Assembly: GCF_964019715.1 (NCBI RefSeq)
Contig: NZ_OZ026463.1
Coordinates: forward strand, 1,252,220-1,316,219
Direction of reading: 5' to 3'
Length of the DNA stretch: 64,000 nt
Source: Spiroplasma endosymbiont of Lonchoptera lutea
GTDB taxonomy: Bacteria; Bacillota_I; Bacilli_A; Mycoplasmatales; Nriv7
Shown piece after piece: positions 55,781-64,000 of the stretch; the stretch's first letter is position 1; each line of letters begins with the position of its first letter. Made by a program: the position numbers and the translations under genes. The notes beneath the pieces were generated by a model. It was not told where the DNA came from and ran no database searches. It saw only the letters and a program-made list of their open reading frames with translations.

Positions 55781-56530
55781 ATGAAGTTATTAGTTGATAT
55801 TGGTAATAGTTTAATTCATTTAGGTGTTTATCAAGAAAATCAAAAAGTATTTTATGAGCAATTATCTAGTAATATTAATGTTGATAAATTATTATCTTGC
55901 ATGGAAGAAGTTCTTGAACCATTTTTATTAAAAATTCAACGATGTATTGTTAGTAGTGTTAAACCGCAATTTAATTCGGTAATTGAATTATTAGTTGAAA
56001 AATATTGTTGGAATTATTTACTTGTTGATAGTGTGTTAAAAACAAATTTAAAATTTGTTTTAGATGATGCTATTACTTTGGGTGCTGATTTAATAGCAGC
56101 AGCGGTAGGGGCTGTTAGTATTTATCCAAATCGTAATATAATTATTATTGATATGGGGACAGCAACAACGATTTCGTGTATTAAAGATAATTCGTTTATT
56201 GGTGGTGCAATATTGCCAGGATTACTAACAAGTGCTGAAGCTTTAATTGAAAAAGCAGCTTTATTGAAAAAAGATCCTTGATTTTTGCCACCAGAAATGA
56301 TTGCTAAGAATACTAAAGATTGTTTAAGCGTTGGTATTATTTATGGTCATGCGATGGCAATTAAAGGTATTGTGGAAACTTATCAAAAACAATTAAAAGA
56401 TTCAGTAGTAATAATATTAGGTGGTAATTATTTTTTTGTTAAAAATATTTTGCAAGATTATCAATTTATTAATGATTTAATTTTTACTGGTTTAAATATT
56501 TTAGGAACATTAAATGAAGGTGAAGAATAA
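55781..56530 (+). CDS. coaX: Type III pantothenate kinase
   Basis: The 249-aa ASKHA-fold kinase has an N-terminal DIGNS (residues 6-10), GADLIAAAVGA, DMGTATTISC and GGAILPGLLTS. These are the phosphate, pantothenate and potassium-site motifs of CoaX. It phosphorylates pantothenate, the first step to CoA. AAAGGAGG precedes the ATG. The stop overlaps the tsaB ATG by one base. Confidence 0.9.
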
Positions 56531-57117
56531 TGAAAACATTATTTTTAGATACAACAAATGGATATTTAGTAATTATTTTACAAGATGACCGTGGTTTATT
56601 AGATAGTTTACAAATTTGAAATCATCAAAAACACACTGAGAAGGCAACAGTTTTAATAGATGAAATGTTAACTAATCATAAATTAAGTTGATTTGATATT
56701 GATAGTTTATATTTAACTGTTGGTCCGGGAAGTTATACTGGAATTCGGGTGGGAATTACAATTGCGAAAACAATGAAAGCTGTTAATGAGACCTTGCAAG
56801 TTTTTGTTACGAATAGTTTATTATTGCAAGTTGGTAACAAGCAGGCGATTAGTGTTATTAATGCTAAAACTGATCAATTTTTTGTTGCGGTTTATGATAA
56901 TTTTCATCCGATGGTTTTGGAACAAGTGGTTACAAGAAATAATTTATTATTATTGAAAAAAGAATGAAAAAAATTTAAGTTAATTGAAGATTATCATCGG
57001 ATTGATGTAGTAGAAAATTTTTTACAAATTAAACATTTATGTAAAAAAGTAACTAATGTTGATGATTTAGAACCATTATATTTAAAGGAATTACAACTTA
57101 AAAAGCATTATGAATAA
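56530..57117 (+). CDS. tsaB: tRNA t6A modification protein TsaB
   Basis: The 195-aa protein starts MKTLFLDTTNGYL (phosphate-binding loop 1). It has HTEKATVLIDEML and the hallmark VGPGSYTGIRVGITIAK. It forms a dimer with TsaD in t6A synthesis. The frame has three UGA-Trp codons. The C-terminal half is short and diverged, as is common in Mollicutes. It is one-base coupled to coaX. Confidence 0.87.
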
Positions 57118-57185
57118 AAATAAAAATTTTGGATGTTATTTTTTAAAATTTTTAGATATAATTATTTATGTGTGATAATCACTAT

Positions 57186-57275
57186 GGAGCAGTACTCAAG
57201 TGGTTAAGAGGGCTCCCTGCTAAGGAGTTAGGTCAAGCAATTGGCGCACGAGTTCGAATCTCGTCTGCTCCGCCA
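57186..57275 (+). tRNA. trnS: tRNA-Ser (anticodon GCU)
   Basis: It has acceptor GGAGCAG/CTGCTCC with discriminator G and encoded CCA, anticodon loop CTGCTAA with GCT, a long variable arm (TTAGGTCAAGCAATTGGC region) and T loop GTTCGAATC. The long variable arm and GCU anticodon identify tRNA-Ser for AGY codons. Confidence 0.92.
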
Positions 57276-57366
57276 TTAATTTTAAATAATTTGATATTTG
57301 TTGTTAACAACTTTACTTATGGGCGCATAAAGTTTTATTAGGTGGGAAAAGATTTGAATAAGTATT

Positions 57367-57391
57367 AAGACAGTCAGCAATGATTGTCTTT
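57367..57391 (+). terminator. Terminator after tRNA-Ser, abutted by IS-A
   Basis: AAGACAGTC/GATTGTCTT forms a 9-bp stem with one G-U pair and a short loop. The T tract is cut by the IS-A terminus at 57392. Confidence 0.6.
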
Positions 57392-57766
57392 CCTGAAATG
57401 TAAAATTAAAAAGGACACTTATATAAAAAACAAATTGTGTTAATTCTATAATTAAGAAAAGAAAGGAATTAGCACAATGTATAAGTATCTGACTATTGAA
57501 TCAATAATAGCAATAAAAGAATATAAAAGTTATGGATTTTCTATTCGTAAAATAGCAAAAGCAATTGATTATAGTAAATCAACTGTACACAAAGTTTGTA
57601 AATTATTAAATCAAAACTTATTACCATTAGAAATATTGAATCAAGTTCAAAAAAATAAACAAAATGCAGGTAGAAAATTAATAATTTTAACTTTAACAGA
57701 AATTAATACTATCAATCATTTGTTAATTACTAAAAATTATGCTCTTGATATAATTGCTGATTTTTT
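57392..57766 (+). mobile_element. IS-A 5' part (375 bp), interrupted by IS-B
   Basis: It runs from the CCTGAAATG terminus through the transposase start (57477) to GATTTTTT at IS-A position 375, where an IS-B 5' end begins. The matching continuation (positions 371-382) lies at 52469-52480 beside another IS-B. One Arg-to-Lys change is seen in the helix-turn-helix (TVHKV). Confidence 0.88.
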
Positions 57767-58107
57767 GCTGAATTATACTTGTAAGTGCAAGTAAATAAAA
57801 TTGCAAAAGATTTCATATAAAAATTTCATGATGCTAAGTTTATTTTAGAAAAAGTAAATTTAAGGAATTTTTATATGGGATACAAACATCTTGACATAGA
57901 TGAAAGAATTTATATTGAGAATCAATTGAAATTTAAAGTAAAAATTAGTGAAATAGCTAAAAATCTTAATCGAAGTATTAGTACTATTAATCGAGAAGTT
58001 AATAGAAATAAAGATAATAATCATTATTTTTCATTAATTGCACAAAATAAAGCAGAAAATAGAAAACAATTACATGTTTATTTTCATAAATTTAAAAATA
58101 GAGAATT
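57767..58107 (+). mobile_element. IS-B 5' part a (341 bp)
   Basis: It has the GCTGAATTATAC terminus and transposase start (57875, with a Gly-to-Asp change giving LDIDERI), up to ...AAATAGAGAATT, where a second IS-B begins. The ribosome binding site is changed from AAGGAG to AAGGAA. Confidence 0.88.
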
Positions 58108-58603
58108 GCTGAATTATACTTGTAAGTGCAAGTAAATAAAATTGCAAAAGATTTCATATAAAAATTTCATGATGCTAAGTTTATTTTAGAAAAAGTAAAT
58201 TTAAGGAGTTTTTATATGGGATACAAACATCTTGGCATAGATGAAAGAATTTATATTGAGAATCAATTGAAATTTAAAGTAAAAATTAGTAAAATAGCTA
58301 AAAATCTTAATCGAAGTATTAGTACTATTAATCGAGAAGTTAATAGAAATAAAGATAATAATCATTATTTTTCATTAATTGCACAAAATAAAGCAGAAAA
58401 TAGAAAACAATTACATGTTTATTTTCATAAATTTAAAAATAGAGAATTAGTAAAATATGTACAACAAAAATTATTATTAGGTTGATCGCCTAAACAAATT
58501 TATGGCAGAATTAAAAATTTTCATCAAGAATGAATTATTAGTTTTAAAACAATTTACAATTGAATTTATTCTGGATTACTTGAAAAGGTTACTAGTAAAA
58601 ATT
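58108..58603 (+). mobile_element. IS-B 5' part b (496 bp)
   Basis: It has the GCTGAATTATAC terminus and transposase start at 58216, continuing to ...ACTAGTAAAAATT, where the third IS-B begins. Its 3' part is absent. Confidence 0.88.
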
Positions 58604-59685
58604 GCTGAATTATACTTGTAAGTGCAAGTAAATAAAATTGCAAAAGATTTCATATAAAAATTTCATGATGCTAAGTTTATTTTAGAAAAAGTAAATTTAA
58701 GGAGTTTTTATATGGGATACAAACATCTTGGCATAGATGAAAGAATTTATATTGAGAATCAATTGAAATTTAAAGTAAAAATTAGTAAAATAGCTAAAAA
58801 TCTTAATCGAAGTATTAGTACTATTAATCGAGAAGTTAATAGAAATAAAGATAATAATCATTATTTTTCATTAATTGCACAAAATAAAGCAGAAAATAGA
58901 AAACAATTACATGTTTATTTTCATAAATTTAAAAATAGAGAATTAGTAAAATATGTACAACAAAAATTATTATTAGGTTGATCGCCTAAACAAATTTATG
59001 GCAGAATTAAAAATTTTCATCAAGAATGAATTATTAGTTTTAAAACAATTTACAATTGAATTTATTCTGGATTACTTGAAAAGGTTACTAGTAAAAATTT
59101 AAGAAGAAAAGGTAAGAAACGAAAATCTCAAGAAAATCGGGGTAAATTTAATGGTAAATCCATTAAAGAACGAAATGTTAATAATCGCATAACTCTTGGC
59201 CATTGAGAAGGTGATACTGTAGTATCATCACGAGGTAAAAGTAAATCATGTTTAATAACTTTAGTTGAAAGAACATCAAGATTTACTTTAGCAATATTAG
59301 TTGAAAATAGAACTACTAAAGTTATTAACAAAAATATTAGTCATTATTTATCAATTCTTCCAAATAATCTTGTTAAGACTATAACATTTGATAGGGGTAA
59401 AGAATTTGCTAATTGACAACAACTTGAAAAAAATTTAAATGTGAAAATTTATTTTGCTGATGCATATTCACCTTGACAAAGAGGTACTAATGAAAATACT
59501 AATGGTTTAATTAGAGAAAAATTTCCTAAAAAATTTAATTTTTCAAACACTACTAAAAATAAAATGCAGTTCATAAATTTATATTGTCTTTAAACCAAAG
59601 ACCAAGAAAAATACTAAATTATCTTTCGCCAATCGAATATTTGGTTAGAAAAATAATTTAGTTGCACTTAACTTTACAATTTGGC
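58604..59685 (+). mobile_element. IS-B copy c, full length with 5-bp insertion
   Basis: Both termini are present; at 1082 bp it is 5 bp longer than other copies owing to an extra AAAAT near 59560. The right flank is ATTAAAAAG, not IS-B, so the 3' parts of elements a and b have been lost. Confidence 0.9.
58712..59593 (+). pseudogene. IS-B transposase, frameshifted near the C-terminus
   Basis: It is as in the other copies through TFDRGKEF and the NENTNG region. The 5-base insertion after NTTKN then shifts the frame and stops at 59593, replacing the last ~25 residues (the normal end is PIEYLVRKII). The catalytic residues are kept, so activity cannot be excluded. Glu-to-Lys in KISKIAKN distinguishes copies b and c from the rest. 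Confidence 0.85.
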
Positions 59686-60030
59686 ATTAAAAAGTTTTCT
59701 ACATTAGGGTTTTTCTTTATAAACATATTTTTAATCCTTTCTAAACTAAGTTTTTATATACTTAGTTATAAAAATTTAGTTTTAATTTTTAAAATTCTGA
59801 TTTATTCAGATTTTTAAAGTTCATATTCTGTTACATAAACTAAGTTAACTAAGTTTGGTTGCAACACAAATTATTAATTACTGCACGATTAAAAATATTT
59901 ATAAGCACTAATTTATTAGCACCTATAACTTATATCGTTACAGCAATAAATAATGGCCACTTATCCATTGATGTTTATTTATATTCCATTTCACTTAATT
60001 CTGATTAATTTATCTACCGCCTTAAAATGC
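59686..60030. other. Intergenic stretch without a gene
   Basis: About 345 bp between IS-B and the rsmI terminator. No open frame of note is present. ACTAAGTT occurs repeatedly in direct and inverted forms between 59745 and 59855. No promoter or RNA gene was recognised. Confidence 0.5.
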
Positions 60031-60034
60031 AAAA

Positions 60035-60056
60035 AGACAACCATTTCTGGTTGTCT
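60035..60056 (-). terminator. Terminator of the purB-rsmI group
   Basis: AGACAACCA / TGGTTGTCT form a 9-bp stem with a 4-base loop, followed on the minus strand by TTTTT. It lies 56 bp after the rsmI stop. Confidence 0.88.
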
Positions 60057-60111
60057 CATTAAAAGATATATATTTTAGACCTATAAAAACTTTATACGCC
60101 CCCTCCTAGGG

Positions 60112-60957
60112 TTAATCTTGATGATAGACTTGATATACAAGACTTTTAGGAAGATTTCGCATATTTGCTACTTCCTTAATTGCTTCTTTAATAGTAATAT
60201 TTTGCTTTTTAGCTACTAAGATAATGTGGTCTTTAATAGTTAAAGAACGATAATCAACCACCACTTCATATCCTTTAACAATTAACACAAATTCACCCTT
60301 TAATGAAGTTAAATCAAGGTTAATAATATCATTTAATGGCATTCGATAAATAGTTTCATACATCTTCGTTAACTCTCTTGCTAAACAAACATCACGATTA
60401 CCTAAAATTTCTTTCATCACCCTTAATGTTTTTTCTAAATGATGCACACCAACATAAAAAATTAACGATTCAGAACGATATTTTAATTGTTCAACTTGTT
60501 GTTTAAGTTTTCCTACTTTGTGGTCTAAAAAACCTCAAAAAGAAAACGGATATGGTGGTAATCCCGAACAAACTAAAGCATTTAATAACGCACTAGAACC
60601 ACTAATACTAACAACATTATATTCCTTAGCAATTACTGCTTGGACTAATTGATATCCGGGATCCGATATTAATGGATAGCCAGCATCACTTAGCAAAGCA
60701 ACTGATTGATTATTATTTAAAAATTGTAATACTAAATCAATTCGTTCTTTTTCATTATGTTGATGTAACGAAATAAGTTTTTTCTTAATATTAAAATGTT
60801 GTAATATTTTCTTACTTACTCTTGTATCTTCACAAAAAATTACAACAACCAGTTGTAAAGTTTCTGCAATCCGACTATTTAACTCTTTTAAATTGCCAAT
60901 TGGTGTTGCTACTAAATATAGCGATGACTGCTCATTACGAAAACTTTTCTGAATCAT
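60112..60957 (-). CDS. rsmI: 16S rRNA 2'-O-ribose C1402 methyltransferase
   Basis: The 281-aa protein has LYLVATPIGNLKE (N-terminal SAM fold start), FCEDTRVSKKIL, LLSDAGYPLISDPGYQLV and SGSSALLNALVCSGL, the hallmarks of RsmI in the tetrapyrrole-methylase fold. It methylates the ribose of C1402 in the 16S decoding centre. A UGA-Trp in FSFWGF breaks standard reading. ATG 60957 lies 12 bp after the purB stop. Confidence 0.92.
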
Positions 60958-60969
60958 TATTATCTTATC

Positions 60970-62268
60970 CTATTCTCTTTTAGGAAAAACCCGTTCATAA
61001 ATAATATTAACATTACGAACAAAATAATTAATATCAAAACATTTTTCTAATTGCTCATCATCTAAATATTTAGAAATTTTATATTCTTTAACAACTTCCT
61101 TAAAATCTCGTTTTTCTTTTAAACTAGCAAAAGTACACTCTTGTAAAAAATCATAAATTTCTTCACGAGAAAATTGGGTTTTCTTAATAATTTCTAATAA
61201 TAATCTTTGACTAAAAAAAGTATTAAATGTTTTTTCAATATTTAAAGCAATATTTTTTTCATTAACTTCTAAAAGATTAAGAATCGCATTCATCCGCTTT
61301 AAAATAAAATGTAATAATGAAAATGTTCCACTAATAATTATTCTTTCATTAGAACTATGCGAAATATCTCTTTCATTTCATAACAAATTATTTTCATAAG
61401 CAACAACACTATTAGCACGAATCAGACGCGCTAACCCACAAATATTTTCACTCCCAATTGGATTTTGTTTATGAGGCATCGCACTAGAACCTTTTTGGTT
61501 TAATGAAAATCCTTCGCGAATTTCATCAACTTCACTTCGCTGACTATGACGAATTTCAAGAGCAATTTTTTCTAATGTGGAAGCAATATTTGCAAAAACA
61601 CTAAAAAGAAAGGCATGCCGATCTCTTTGGGTTACTTGTGTTGAAATATTATCAACACCTAATTCTAACTCTTGTCTGACAAAATCCTCCACAACTGGTT
61701 CAACATTCGCATAATTACCAACCGCACCAGAAATTTTAATAACTTCAATTTGCTTACGAGCTAACAAAAATCTTTCCACTTGCCGATTAATTTCTTCATA
61801 CCATAAAACAAATTTTAAACCAAAAGAAGTCGGTTCGGCAAATATGCCATGTGTTCTGCCAATACAAATTAAATTCCGATATTTTAAAGCTTTTAGTTTT
61901 AAATTATCTAATAATTTTTGCAGTTCTTTAGCAATAACATCGTTTGCTTGCTTAATTAAATAATTTTGGGCGGTATCAACAACATCAGTTGAAGTTAATC
62001 CTAAATGAATTCAGCGTTTTTCATTTTCTAAACTATGTGATAACATTCTTGTAAAAGCAACCATATCATGTTGTGTTTGCTTTTCTAAACTATTCATTAA
62101 TTTTAAATCAACTTTAACTTTTTTCAATTTTTTTAAATCAGATTTATCAATTAATCCTAAATTGCCTCATGCCTCACACACTAATAATTCTACTTTTAAT
62201 CAAGTATCATATTTCTTTTCTTCACTTCAAATCACTTTCATTTCTTTTGTTTGATAACGCTTAATCAT
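60970..62268 (-). CDS. purB: Adenylosuccinate lyase
   Basis: The 432-aa protein has HDMVAFTRMLSH (catalytic His region), LGLTSTDVVDTA, IGRTHG and the superfamily loop SSAMPHKQNPIGSE. It splits adenylosuccinate to AMP and fumarate. GGAGGAAC lies close before ATG 62268. With purA (62865 on) it forms the IMP-to-AMP pathway; no de novo purine genes are seen here. Confidence 0.95.
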
Positions 62269-62295
62269 CTTTGTTCCTCCTTTATGGAAATAGAT

Positions 62296-62844
62296 TTATA
62301 AAATTACTAACTGCTTTGTAATCATTTCTTTAATATTATCATTAGTTAATATTGCGACTAGTTGTAAAGCAAACTTAATCGCAACACCAGGTGATGATGC
62401 CGTAATAATATGACCATCAATAACAACCGCTTCATTGCTAATAATTTTAGCAGTTTCTAAACCATTGAAACACTCAGGATAAACACTAATATTCTTATTA
62501 TTAGCAATGCCTAACAATCCTAAAATTTGCGGGGCAGCACAAATCGCAGCAATAAATTTATTTTGTTCATTAAATGTTTTTAATAAGTTCATTAAATGTT
62601 CATTTTTTTGTAAATTATTAACACCCGTCGCTCCACCAGGTAAAATTAGCATCGCATAATCATTAGGCATTTGACTAAAATAATAATCACTTTTAATAGT
62701 AATATTATTAGCACCCACAATAAAATCTTTATTTTCACTACTAATAATATCAATATTAATTTTTGCTCTTCGTAAAATATCAATAACAGTTATTGCTTCA
62801 ATTTCTTCATAACCAGTTGCTAAAAAAATTGCTACTGTTGCCAT
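62296..62844 (-). CDS. DJ-1/PfpI family protein
   Basis: The 182-aa protein starts MATVAIFLATGYEEIEA (with the family's acidic E), has MLILPGGATGVNNL and the nucleophile cysteine in FIAAICAAPQILG. DJ-1-type proteins act as glyoxalases, deglycases or chaperones; the exact role is not decidable. AAAGAGG precedes the ATG. It lies between purA and purB on the same strand. Confidence 0.87.
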   Translation of the reverse strand: MATVAIFLATGYEEIEAITVIDILRRAKINIDIISSENKDFIVGANNITIKSDYYFSQMPNDYAMLILPGGATGVNNLQKNEHLMNLLKTFNEQNKFIAAICAAPQILGLLGIANNKNISVYPECFNGLETAKIISNEAVVIDGHIITASSPGVAIKFALQLVAILTNDNIKEMITKQLVIL

Positions 62845-62864
62845 TAATTAAAACCTCTTTTTTC

Positions 62865-64000
62865 TTAAAATATTTCAGTTAATAAAATTGTTTGTTCACG
62901 ATCTGGACCAACAGAAAATAATGCCAATGGTAAATCAACTAATTTACTAATTGTTTGTAAATAAATTTTAGCATTTTCAGGTAACTCTGCTCACGATTTT
63001 ACTTTTGTAATATCCGCTTCTCAACCAGCTAATTCCATATAAACTGGTTGACATTTTTCATACTCTTCAATATCAGCGGGAATATAATTAATTTTTTCAC
63101 CCTTATAAATATAAGCAACACATAATTTTAATAATTTAATATTGCTTAAAACATCTAAAAGCATAATTGCTAATGATGTAAACCCATTAACACGACTTGC
63201 ATGTTGTAAAACAACAATATCTAATCAACCAATCCGGCGTGGTCGTAATGATACCGTACCATATTCTTTACCAACTTCTCTAATTGTATGGGCCATTTCA
63301 GCATTCATTTCCGTAATTAATACACCACTACCAACACGAGTATTATATGATTTACTAATTGCTAATATATTATTAACCATTCACGGAGCAATTCCTGCCC
63401 CAACAGCAATTGATGATGCTGAGGGATTAGAACTAGTAACAAAAGGATATGTTCCGTGGTCAATATCTAGCATTACTCCTTGGGCACCTTCAAATAATAC
63501 TTTTTGATTTGCTTTAATTAAATTATTTAATAATAATGAAGTATCACAAACATATTGTTTAATTACCGCATATCACTCTTGACATTGTTTTAATAAATCA
63601 TCTACTATAATATGCAAATTATCTTGATATATTTGTTTTAAAATATCTTCTTTAATCGCAATAACATTTTCTAATTTTGCTTTTAATGTTAATGGATTTT
63701 CTAAATCACAAATTCTAATGCCTACTCTTGCGATTTTATCTTCATATGTGGGCCCAATGCCTCTTTTAGTTGTCCCAATAATATGTTTTCGCTTTGCTTC
63801 TTGATATTCATCAATTTTTAAATGATATGGCATAATGATATGGGCACGATTTGAAATTTTTAAGTTACGACACGAAAAACCCTTATCTTGTAAGCTTTTA
63901 ATTTCTATAATTAACTTTTCTAAATTAATAACACAACCATTAGCAATAATATTAATTGCTTGCTCATTAAATATCCCTGACGGAACTAAATTTAACTTAT
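62865..64000 (-). CDS. purA: Adenylosuccinate synthetase (partial, 5' end outside)
   Basis: The frame runs in from the window edge to TAA 62865-62867, about 378 residues. It contains [37 protein letters not shown] and GVGPREQ-type substrate loops ([10 protein letters not shown] near the end), all PurA features. It makes adenylosuccinate from IMP, Asp and GTP. The N-terminal GTP-binding loop lies outside the window. It shares a unit with the DJ-1 gene and purB. Confidence 0.95.

Noticed and set aside
57875-58135. 86-aa ORF with C-terminus LLNYTCKCK
   Set aside because: It is the first part of an IS-B transposase read into the terminus of the next IS-B; not a gene of its own.

Overview
The window reads as genomic DNA of a Spiroplasma (class Mollicutes). 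The DNA is very AT-rich. UGA is read as tryptophan in almost every long gene, and a tRNA-Trp with a UCA anticodon is present. Release factor 1 is the only release factor seen. Single-stranded-DNA phage (plectrovirus) genes of the type known from Spiroplasma sit in the chromosome. Purine-interconversion genes (purA, purB) and an IS30-dense layout would fit an insect-associated lineage, but I cannot name a species. All homology calls are by recognition of motifs and domain order; no search was run.

Layout. 1-1613: end of a surface-type protein, a broken DDE transposase, and insertion-sequence debris. 1690-12575: rpmE, a degenerate PotA-like ABC ATPase, an NrnA-type phosphoesterase, tdk-prfA-prmC, three membrane proteins (one split by an IS) and tsaC. 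12611-16207: a pile-up of IS30-family elements that includes an in-frame chimeric transposase. 16349-18679: a membrane protein with four near-identical 83-residue repeats. 18849-23140: rpsL-rpsG-fusA and tuf. 23215-26477: two peptidases (pepA, pepF). 26739-29837: small membrane and secreted proteins, then a nested IS and inverted-repeat structure. 29932-30733: rpsD with a structured leader. About 30801-37256: an almost complete plectrovirus prophage (Rep, coat, assembly ATPase, adsorption protein) with a GC-rich hairpin cluster as likely origin. 37600-50509: tyrS, pncB, two DegV proteins, a PTS EIICB with an RpiR regulator, tRNA-Trp, a Fur-like regulator, acpP, proS and cls. 50603-53557: more nested IS copies. 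53779-57275: a second NrnA, tsaE, an ECF transporter S-component, coaX, tsaB and tRNA-Ser. 57392-59685: nested IS copies. 60112-64000: rsmI, purB, a DJ-1/PfpI protein and purA (runs off the window).

Two IS30-family elements dominate. IS-A is 1061 bp, ends CCTGAA..., has a 314-aa transposase and leaves 3-bp target duplications. IS-B is 1077 bp, ends GCTGAA.../...TTTGGC, also has a 314-aa transposase and leaves 4-bp duplications. The two halves of interrupted targets often lie tens of kilobases apart. The copies have therefore acted as recombination sites (exchange, inversion, unequal crossover), or the assembly has joined across them. A third, non-coding element about 308 bp long, with GGTCGCGTTTAGTTTT termini, occurs in three damaged copies, each carrying IS-A.

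Functionally the host genes cover translation (S12, S7, S4, L31, EF-G, EF-Tu, RF1, TyrRS, ProRS), t6A tRNA modification (tsaB, tsaC, tsaE), rRNA methylation (rsmI), nucleotide and cofactor salvage (tdk, nrnA, purA, purB, pncB, coaX), sugar uptake by PTS, and membrane lipid and acyl-carrier functions (cls, acpP, DegV).
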